Shown here: piece after piece, positions 1 through 5,224 of the stretch
Layout: each line of letters opens with the position of its first letter
How positions within the stretch are numbered: the first letter of the stretch is position 1
Origin: Lachnospiraceae bacterium UBA6998
GTDB lineage: Bacteria > Bacillota > Clostridia > Lachnospirales > Lachnospiraceae
DNA: 5,224 nucleotides
Direction of reading: 5' to 3'
Assembly (NCBI GenBank): GCA_002448395.1
Contig: DJXS01000075.1
Location: forward strand, 41,159-46,382
Notes under the pieces: generated by a model
What the model was told of the DNA's origin: nothing
Seen by the model: only the letters and a program-made list of their open reading frames with translations
The model's database searches: none
Position numbers and translations under genes: made by a program

Positions 1-2
1 AC

Positions 3-566
3 TCCGAGGGCAAGAAGATGGGCAAAACAGCGAAGGGCGCAGTCTGGCTCGATCCCGACAAGACTTCTCCTTACGATTTCTACCAGTACTGGAGAAATAT
101 CGGCGACGCGGACGTCCTTAAGTGCCTGCGCATGATGACTTTCCTTCCTCTTGAGCAGATCGATGAGATGGATAAGTGGGAGGGCGCCCAGCTCAACACC
201 GCCAAGGAGATCCTCGCTACAGAACTGACCACACTGGTCCACGGCAGCGATGAGGCAGCCAAGGCCAAGGCGGGCGCAGAGGCGCTCTTCAGCGCGGCTA
301 CTCCCGGCAGCATGGACAATGTTCCCACTGCAGTGCTCGCTGCAGAGGATTTTAATGAGAACGGCGAAGTCGATATTTTGACAATTCTCGTAAAGGCCGG
401 CCTGGAGAAATCCAGAGGCGACGCGCGCAGGGACGTGATCCAGGGCGGCGTCACCGTAGACGGCGAGAAGGTTCAGGATTTCAAGGCAGTATTCACAAAG
501 GATGACCTCAAAGACGGCAAGCTCGTCAAGAGAGGCAAGAAGAGCTTCAAGCTCGTCAAGTGCTGA
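3..566 (+). CDS. tyrS: Tyrosyl-tRNA synthetase, C-terminal part (5' end outside window)
   Basis: Cytoplasmic class I aminoacyl-tRNA synthetase that charges tRNA-Tyr with tyrosine. Only the last 187 residues are present. The frame is open to the left edge, so the ATG at 18 is an internal methionine and not the start. Near the left edge the fragment reads EGKKMGKTAKGAVWLDP. KMGKT occupies the place of the KMSKS signature that binds ATP, and TyrRS usually has KFGKT here. The helical anticodon-binding segment follows (SPYDFYQYWRN, then LPLEQIDEMDKWEG). The end is a typical S4 RNA-binding domain at about fragment residues 123-170, containing VKAGLEKSRGDARR and GGVTVDGEKV. Family length is about 400-430 residues, so slightly more than half is missing upstream. 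The reading frame is intact to TGA at 564-566. A hairpin follows 13 nt later. The link to the downstream ilv genes is positional only. Confidence 0.94.
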   Translation, partial: SEGKKMGKTAKGAVWLDPDKTSPYDFYQYWRNIGDADVLKCLRMMTFLPLEQIDEMDKWEGAQLNTAKEILATELTTLVHGSDEAAKAKAGAEALFSAATPGSMDNVPTAVLAAEDFNENGEVDILTILVKAGLEKSRGDARRDVIQGGVTVDGEKVQDFKAVFTKDDLKDGKLVKRGKKSFKLVKC

Positions 567-579
567 GATACTAAAGAGA

Positions 580-613
580 AATGCCTGTAGTGTTTGCTGC
601 AGGCATTCCTTTG
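580..613 (+). terminator. Hairpin after tyrS, weak intrinsic terminator or attenuator
   Basis: Bases 580-590 (AATGCCTGTAG) pair with 597-607 (CTGCAGGCATT). This gives an 11-bp stem with one U-G wobble and a 6-nt loop. The tract after it is only TTCCTTTGG, so termination may be incomplete. It lies just after the tyrS stop and 54 nt before the ilvB start. Confidence 0.6.
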
Positions 614-647
614 GCAGTGATGGTTTCCGCGGCGCAGAAGTGATGGC

Positions 648-653
648 AGGAGG
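648..653 (+). promoter_or_regulatory. Ribosome binding site of ilvB
   Basis: A perfect AGGAGG lies 7 nt before the ATG at 661. It fixes this ATG as the start, and no other in-frame start nearby has a comparable site. Confidence 0.9.
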
Positions 654-660
654 AACATAG

Positions 661-2325
661 ATGATAGCAGCAGATGCAATTGTGAAATGTCTCGAGGCTG
701 AGGGGGTGGAATACGTCTTCGGATATCCCGGAGTCGCCATCTGTCCTTTCTATGACAGCATTTTGAATACCAATATCAAGACCATCCTTGTGAGACAGGA
801 GCAGAACGCGGCCCACGAGGCCAGCGGGTATGCCAGGATCTCGGGCAAGGTCGGCGTCGCCGTTGTCACCAGCGGTCCCGGCGCGACCAATCTGATCACG
901 GGAATCGCCACCGCGTTTGCTGACAGCATTCCGCTGGTCTGCATCACGGGCCAGGTGGATTCTAACCTCATGGGAAGCGACGTCTTCCAGGAAGTCGATG
1001 TGTCCGGTGCCTGCGAGTCCGTCGTTAAATTCAGCTATATCGTGCGCAAAGCTTCGGATGTCCCCAGGATCATGAAAGAGGCCTTCCACATTGCCAGCAC
1101 CGGCAGAAAGGGCCCCGTCCTCATCGATATTCCGATCGATGTGCAGAAAGCGGAGATCCGCAAATTCGCGTATCCCGAGAGCGTCAGCATCCGCACCTAC
1201 AAGCCCACGGTCATGGGACACGCAGTTCAGATCAAAAGAGTGATCAAAGAGCTCCAGAAAGCCAAGAGGCCCATTATCTGCGTCGGCGGCGGCGTTCACC
1301 TGAGCAGCGGCGCGAGGGAAGAAGTGCGCAGATTTGTGGAGGAAAAGGATATACCTGTAGTTTGCACAATGATGGGACTGGGTGTCCTTCCCACCAACCA
1401 TTTCCTCTTTTACGGAATGGTAGGCAATAATGGCCAGGCCTATGGCAACAGGGCCATGAACGACGCTGATATGATCATCATGGTCGGCGCGAGAGTAGCG
1501 GACAGGTCCTTCAGCCAGCCCGATCTGATCACAGAGAATAAAGTTCTGGTGCATATTGACGTCGACCCCGCGGAGATCGGCAAGAACGCCGGTCCCACGA
1601 TCCCGCTGGTCGGTGATATCAAACATGTTTTTGAGGAGTTCAATAAGGCGGAGATCATAGCGGATCACTCGCTGTGGATCGACAAGCTCGACGGTTACAA
1701 GGACGATACACAGAACGCGTCCCGCAGAAAGCGCCACATGTATTCCTCTACTTTGACCGAGGAAGAGATCAACGCCCTCACGGTCAACCCTGAGATCTTT
1801 ATAAAGCGCCTGTCCAGAGCAATGAAGGACGACGCTGTCTACGTCGCCGACGTGGGACAGAACCAGCTCTGGTCCTGCGCGAACTGCGTCATCAAGGAAA
1901 AAAGCAGGTTCCTGACGAGCGGCGGTATGGGGACTATGGGATATTCCGTTCCCGCGGCGCTTGGCGCCAAGCTCGCGGCTCCGGACCGGCAGGTCGTAGC
2001 GGTGTGCGGCGACGGCGGTTTCCAGATGACGATGATGGAACTTGCTACCATGAAGCAGTACAAGGTGCCTGTCAAGATCGTTGTTCTCAGAAACAATGTC
2101 CTTGGCCTGGTGCGCCAGTATCAGCACTTTACCTATCAGGACCGCTACTCGGTCATCGACCTGGGCGACTCCATTCCGGATTTCAGAAAACTCGCTGACG
2201 CCTACGGCATCCGATATCTGCAGATCGCAGCAGTGGAAGATATGGACAGCGGCATTGAGGATTTCCTCTCGGATGACGAGGCTACGCTCCTGGAAGTGAT
2301 CATCGATCCCAAGCTGGTAGTCTGA
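661..2325 (+). CDS. ilvB: Divergent acetohydroxyacid (acetolactate) synthase catalytic subunit
   Basis: A 554-residue ThDP-dependent enzyme of the AHAS family, expected to condense pyruvate with a second 2-oxoacid in branched-chain amino acid synthesis. The N-terminal ThDP domain (about 1-165) has YPGVA at 22-26, the catalytic Glu at E47 in RQEQ, and SGPGATNL at 71-78. The central domain (about 190-325) has GGGV, GARVADR with R282, and VHIDVDPAEIGKN. The C-terminal ThDP domain (about 375-554) has the GDG motif at 450-452 with N478/N479. The following small-subunit gene supports AHAS. Several usually conserved active-site positions differ: GG to GV25, Pro to D100 in ITGQVD, Lys to I159 in DIPID, MH to N256-N257, and the QWQ Trp to Y487. 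The chain ends at IIDPKLVV, roughly 15-20 residues short of the usual C-terminal tail. No promoter is evident in the 95 nt upstream. Membership of the family is very likely. The exact substrate is less certain, and it could be a paralogue of AHAS with a different oxoacid preference. Confidence 0.86.
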   Translation: MIAADAIVKCLEAEGVEYVFGYPGVAICPFYDSILNTNIKTILVRQEQNAAHEASGYARISGKVGVAVVTSGPGATNLITGIATAFADSIPLVCITGQVDSNLMGSDVFQEVDVSGACESVVKFSYIVRKASDVPRIMKEAFHIASTGRKGPVLIDIPIDVQKAEIRKFAYPESVSIRTYKPTVMGHAVQIKRVIKELQKAKRPIICVGGGVHLSSGAREEVRRFVEEKDIPVVCTMMGLGVLPTNHFLFYGMVGNNGQAYGNRAMNDADMIIMVGARVADRSFSQPDLITENKVLVHIDVDPAEIGKNAGPTIPLVGDIKHVFEEFNKAEIIADHSLWIDKLDGYKDDTQNASRRKRHMYSSTLTEEEINALTVNPEIFIKRLSRAMKDDAVYVADVGQNQLWSCANCVIKEKSRFLTSGGMGTMGYSVPAALGAKLAAPDRQVVAVCGDGGFQMTMMELATMKQYKVPVKIVVLRNNVLGLVRQYQHFTYQDRYSVIDLGDSIPDFRKLADAYGIRYLQIAAVEDMDSGIEDFLSDDEATLLEVIIDPKLVV

Positions 2326-2357
2326 TCCGGTACAAGGGTGACGAATTCGGATAATAC

Positions 2358-2366
2358 AAAGGGGAA
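2358..2366 (+). promoter_or_regulatory. Ribosome binding site of ilvN copy 1
   Basis: AAAGGGGAA, with GGGG at 2361-2364, lies 7 nt before the ATG at 2372. It selects this start. The 46-nt gap after ilvB shows no convincing promoter or terminator, so the two genes are probably co-transcribed. Confidence 0.75.
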
Positions 2367-2371
2367 CAGGC

Positions 2372-2860
2372 ATGAAGAGAATCTATTCTGTACTGGTTGA
2401 GAACCGTTCCGGTGTGCTGTGCAAGGTCGCGGGACTGTTTTGGCGCAGATGCTTTAACATCGACTCCCTTGCGGTGGGAGAGACCGAGGATAAGAATGTC
2501 TCCAACATGGTCATCGTATCCAGCGGCGACCGCAGGACTCTTGAACAGATCGAGAAGCAGCTCAACAAAAAGCTCGATGTCATCAAGGTCAAGACCTTCG
2601 ACGAGACGGAGAGCATCAACCGCGAGCTGATGCTGGTCAAGGTGCGCTACAACCGCACCAACCGCAAAGATATCATGGAGAACTGCGAGATCATGGATGC
2701 CAAAATAGTGGACATGTCCAAGACTATGATGACGATCCAGATGTGCGATACTCCCGAGCGCGTCCAGATCTTTCTGGACACTCTGCGCACTGTCAGCATC
2801 ATTGAGATCGCGAGGACCGGCACCCTGGCCCTCCTCAAATGTTCCGAACAGGGCAGATAA
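2372..2860 (+). CDS. ilvN: AHAS small (regulatory) subunit, divergent ACT-domain copy 1
   Basis: A 162-residue protein with the full IlvN/IlvH layout. An N-terminal ACT domain (about 1-75) begins MKRIYSVLVENRSGVL, and a C-terminal ACT-like domain (about 80-162) ends near IIEIARTGTLAL. The family role is to bind the catalytic subunit, raise its activity and confer feedback inhibition, usually by valine. Residues matching the valine-site positions of E. coli IlvH are kept (N11, G14, N29). The surrounding loop is unusual, reading GLFWRRCFNIDS where the family has GLFSxRGYNIES: Trp at 24, Cys for Gly at 27, Phe for Tyr at 28. The C-terminal half has IMDAKIVDM instead of IFRGxIIDV and LLKC instead of the usual LSRG-like end. 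It sits 46 nt after ilvB and is most likely that protein's partner. Feedback sensitivity may be altered, which is inference. Confidence 0.87.
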   Translation: MKRIYSVLVENRSGVLCKVAGLFWRRCFNIDSLAVGETEDKNVSNMVIVSSGDRRTLEQIEKQLNKKLDVIKVKTFDETESINRELMLVKVRYNRTNRKDIMENCEIMDAKIVDMSKTMMTIQMCDTPERVQIFLDTLRTVSIIEIARTGTLALLKCSEQGR

Positions 2861-2902
2861 AGGCGCGGATCCGGCTAAATCGGTCTCTCTCAGGGCCTTT
2901 TT
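2859..2902 (+). terminator. Probable terminator after ilvN copy 1
   Basis: AAAGGC at 2859-2864 is complementary to GCCTTT at 2895-2900, and the T-run continues to 2902. The 30-nt interior can form a smaller stem (CCG at 2871-2873 with CGG at 2881-2883, extendable with a bulge). The outer stem is only 6 bp and the loop is large, so strength is uncertain. It ends immediately upstream of the next promoter. Confidence 0.45.
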
Positions 2903-2906
2903 GGGT

Positions 2907-2935
2907 TTGACTTGATGGGAGCACGGCGTTATAAT
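2907..2935 (+). promoter_or_regulatory. Sigma-A type promoter for ilvN copy 2 and ilvC
   Basis: A -35 box TTGACT (2907-2912) and a perfect -10 box TATAAT (2930-2935) are separated by the optimal 17 nt. Transcription would start near A2942, giving a leader of about 71 nt before the ATG at 3013. This is the best promoter in the window and splits the ilv genes into two transcription modules. Confidence 0.85.
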
Positions 2936-2963
2936 AGTTGCAATTTGGCAAAACATTAAAAAT

Positions 2964-2999
2964 ATTCATCAGATGAATGAAGATGATTCATCATATGAA
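2964..2999 (+). promoter_or_regulatory. Leader with alternative short pairings upstream of ilvN copy 2
   Basis: Four segments alternate in complementarity: ATTCATC (2964-2970), GATGAAT (2972-2978), ATTCATC (2986-2992) and ATGAA (2995-2999). Segment 2 can pair with 1 or with 3, and segment 3 can pair with 2 or with 4. The 3:4 hairpin covers the first two bases of the AAGGGA ribosome binding site (2998-3003). The stems are AU-rich and only 5-7 bp, so a regulatory role is a hypothesis. Confidence 0.3.
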
Positions 3000-3003
3000 G
3001 GGA
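2998..3003 (+). promoter_or_regulatory. Ribosome binding site of ilvN copy 2
   Basis: AAGGGA lies 9 nt before the ATG at 3013. Another ATG at 3008 is also within reach but opens only ATG-AAA-TGA, which overlaps the true start. Confidence 0.7.
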
Positions 3004-3012
3004 TAAGATGAA

Positions 3013-3534
3013 ATGAGTGAAGTGACCAACAGAAAGGTGTTCCAGATCCTCGTTGACAACAATTCAGGTGTATTGAGCCGTATTTCCGGCCTGTTCTCCC
3101 GAAGAGGATACAACATCGAGAGCATTACGGCGGGTGTAACTGCTGAGCCCACCATCACCAGGATCACGGTCGTGACATCCGGTGACAACGACATCATGGA
3201 GCAGATCGAGAAACAGGTTATGAAACTTGTGGACGTCAGGGACATACATGAGCTCAAGCCTGAGGAAAGCGTATTCAGGGAACTTGCGATGATCAAGGTC
3301 AAGGCGAACGCGGACCAGAGAGAGAATGTGATCGCCCTCGCCAATATTTTCAGGGGAAACATCATCGACGTATCCAATGAGAGCCTTATGATCGAAGTTA
3401 CAGGCAACTCCGGCAAAGTCGATGCGTTCCTGAAGCTTGTCAGCGGCTACGAGATCCTGGAGCTCGCGAGAACGGGCGTCGCGGGTCTTGGAAGAGGAAC
3501 CAAGAACGTCATCTATCTGGACAAGCTCGTCTGA
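3013..3534 (+). CDS. ilvN: AHAS small (regulatory) subunit, canonical ACT-domain copy 2
   Basis: A 173-residue regulatory subunit of acetohydroxyacid synthase, close to the family norm. The N-terminal ACT domain contains LVDNNSGVLSRISGLFSRRGYNIES written here in two parts: LVDNNSGVLSRI and SGLFSRRGYNIES. N16, G19 and N34 match the valine-contact positions N11, G14 and N29 of E. coli IlvH. The domain continues through TSGDNDIMEQIEKQVMKLVDV. The C-terminal domain (about 88-173) carries RELAMIKVKA, IFRGNIIDVS, GNSGKVDAFL and LARTGVAGLGRG, all family hallmarks. It would bind an IlvB catalytic subunit and give end-product feedback. The partner could be the IlvB encoded upstream or another IlvB elsewhere in the genome. 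It has its own strong promoter and lies 105 nt before ilvC, with no clear terminator between, so ilvN2-ilvC probably form an operon. It clearly differs from the small-subunit gene at 2372-2860, so this is an old paralogue pair and not a recent duplication. Confidence 0.95.
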   Translation: MSEVTNRKVFQILVDNNSGVLSRISGLFSRRGYNIESITAGVTAEPTITRITVVTSGDNDIMEQIEKQVMKLVDVRDIHELKPEESVFRELAMIKVKANADQRENVIALANIFRGNIIDVSNESLMIEVTGNSGKVDAFLKLVSGYEILELARTGVAGLGRGTKNVIYLDKLV

Positions 3535-3544
3535 GAGGCACAGC

Positions 3545-4668
<1,124 letters not shown>

Positions 4669-4701
4669 TATAAAAATTCAGCACCCCGAAAAATGCAAAA
4701 G

Positions 4702-4739
4702 TGCCGCTCTCAGGAATTCCTGGAGCGGCATTATTCTTG
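4702..4739 (+). terminator. Strong intrinsic terminator of the ilvC transcript
   Basis: TGCCGCTC (4702-4709) and CAGG (4711-4714) pair with CCTG (4719-4722) and GAGCGGCA (4723-4730). This gives a 12-bp stem with one bulged T at 4710 and an AATT loop. TTATTCTTG follows. Confidence 0.9.
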
Positions 4740-4740
4740 T

Positions 4741-4891
4741 ATCTGATGTAAAAGAGGTCTGTTCATTATGTGGCAGGGATTACCTTAGCGGTTGCGGCAT
4801 GTCCCTTTTAGAGTTGCTTTGAATGAGCGGCTGGATGAACCGGGAGCTGGATCCCGGTATTTTGCGACTAAATCCTCCAGTGCAACTTGTT
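4741..4891. other. Intergenic stretch without a recognisable gene
   Basis: No open frame with a ribosome binding site or recognisable product is seen on either strand. The segment is not clearly part of the downstream repeat array. It contains a weak stem (AGGGA 4775-4779 with TCCCT 4802-4806, followed by TTTTA) and the better hairpin at 4839-4858. Confidence 0.6.
4839..4863 (+). terminator. Second terminator-like hairpin downstream of ilvC
   Basis: ACCGGGA (4839-4845) and TCCCGGT (4852-4858) form a perfect 7-bp stem with a 6-nt loop, followed by ATTTT. It could be a back-up terminator or the end of a short untranslated RNA. No promoter was recognised for such an RNA. Confidence 0.45.
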
Positions 4892-5224
4892 CTCCATCGG
4901 ATTCGGTTAAAGGCCATATTTAGATGTAGCCTGTATTGGCATTTCTTGCTGGGTGCTCCATCGGATTCGACTAAAGACCATATATGGATGTAGCCTGTAT
5001 TGGCATTTATTAATCTGCGATACATCGAATTCAGCCTATGCCTTGATTTGGATGTAGAGTTCAAGTAAGTCAAGCTTTTCGAAATCCACCGGATATGGCG
5101 AAAAACTAGAATGGATGTAGAAATTCAGTTGGACTGACATTTCGAGCTCCATCCGATTTGGCAACAAGCCAGAGTGGATGTAGAAATTCAGTTGGACTGG
5201 ACTTTTTGCGCCCATCCGATTTGA
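4892..5224. repeat. Tandem array of degenerate 63-64 bp units, continuing past the window
   Basis: Unit starts align at 4892, 4956, 5020, 5084, 5147 and 5210, giving spacings of 64, 64, 64, 63 and 63. The last unit is cut by the window edge. Each unit opens with a form of CTCCATCSGATT and carries GATGTAG at offset 30-31 (4923, 4987, 5051, 5114, 5177). Adjacent units are more alike than distant ones. By hand count units 1 and 2 share about 53 of 64 bases, including GATGTAGCCTGTATTGGC. Units 4 and 5 share an unbroken 25-bp block (5112-5136 and 5175-5199). Unit 3 is the most diverged. The period is not a multiple of three and no coding frame runs through, so this is non-coding repeat DNA. Its family and function are unknown to me. 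Confidence 0.85.

Noticed and set aside
571..2373. 600-codon open frame on the minus strand opposite ilvB
   Set aside because: Its codons lie exactly opposite ilvB codons, so it stays open because ilvB avoids TTA, CTA and TCA. The product resembles nothing and is rich in His and Asp, as expected from antisense translation.
2942..2957. CodY-like box AATTTGGCAAAACATT just after the predicted start site
   Set aside because: About six mismatches to the 15-base consensus is too many to call, although the position would be sensible.
2974..3012. Leader peptide for amino acid attenuation (MNEDDSSYEGIR)
   Set aside because: It has no run of Leu, Val or Ile codons and no terminator after it.
4839..4858. 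T-arm of a tRNA
   Set aside because: The loop lacks TTCRA, and no acceptor, D or anticodon arms can be drawn around it.
4780..5073. 97-codon minus-strand open frame in the tail
   Set aside because: It crosses the repeat units, whose 64-bp period shifts frame every unit. No ribosome binding site or recognisable protein is seen.
5112..5199. Resemblance to a Cas12a direct repeat (AATTTCTAC on the minus strand in units 4 and 5)
   Set aside because: The matching GTAGA half of the Cas12a hairpin is absent downstream, and units 1-3 lack the motif. I judge it chance similarity.
4892..5224. CRISPR array (the period of about 64 bp fits)
   Set aside because: There are no identical repeats separated by unrelated spacers. 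Both halves of a unit are shared between neighbours, and the presumed repeats are degenerate.

Overview
The window reads as a chromosomal stretch from a moderately GC-rich Clostridia-type Firmicute, most likely close to Lachnospiraceae. This rests on the style of the TyrRS, IlvN and IlvC proteins, strong AGGAGG-type ribosome binding sites, a near-consensus sigma-A promoter and an avoidance of TTA, CTA and TCA codons. The assignment is from protein and signal style only and was not tested by a search. All five genes lie on the + strand.

Layout: (1) 3-566 is the 3' end of tyrS (tyrosyl-tRNA synthetase, from the KMSKS-like loop through the S4 domain), followed by a hairpin with a poor T-tract. 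(2) 661-2860 is a pair made of a divergent acetohydroxyacid synthase (AHAS) catalytic subunit (ilvB-like) and a divergent ACT-domain small subunit (ilvN-like, copy 1). (3) 2859-3012 is a compact junction with a likely terminator, a strong promoter and an AT-rich leader of about 70 nt with mutually exclusive short pairings. (4) 3013-4668 is a canonical AHAS regulatory subunit (ilvN, copy 2) and ketol-acid reductoisomerase (ilvC), closed by a strong terminator. (5) 4741-5224 has no convincing gene. It holds a second terminator-like hairpin and then a tandem array of degenerate 63-64 bp units that runs off the window.

The four ilv genes cover the first two steps of branched-chain amino acid synthesis. 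AHAS condenses pyruvate with pyruvate or 2-oxobutyrate, the ACT subunits set activity and end-product feedback, and IlvC isomerises and reduces the product. The architecture suggests two transcription modules, ilvB-ilvN1 and ilvN2-ilvC. In the first module both proteins depart from the family at functional positions, so it may be a specialised second AHAS or a related ThDP enzyme with altered substrate choice or feedback.

The points most worth a second look are the divergent ilvB/ilvN1 pair, the two different small subunits side by side, the acidic cofactor loop of IlvC, and the undescribed-looking 63-64 bp tandem array with an internal dyad. I see no mobile element, CRISPR array, tRNA or rRNA gene.
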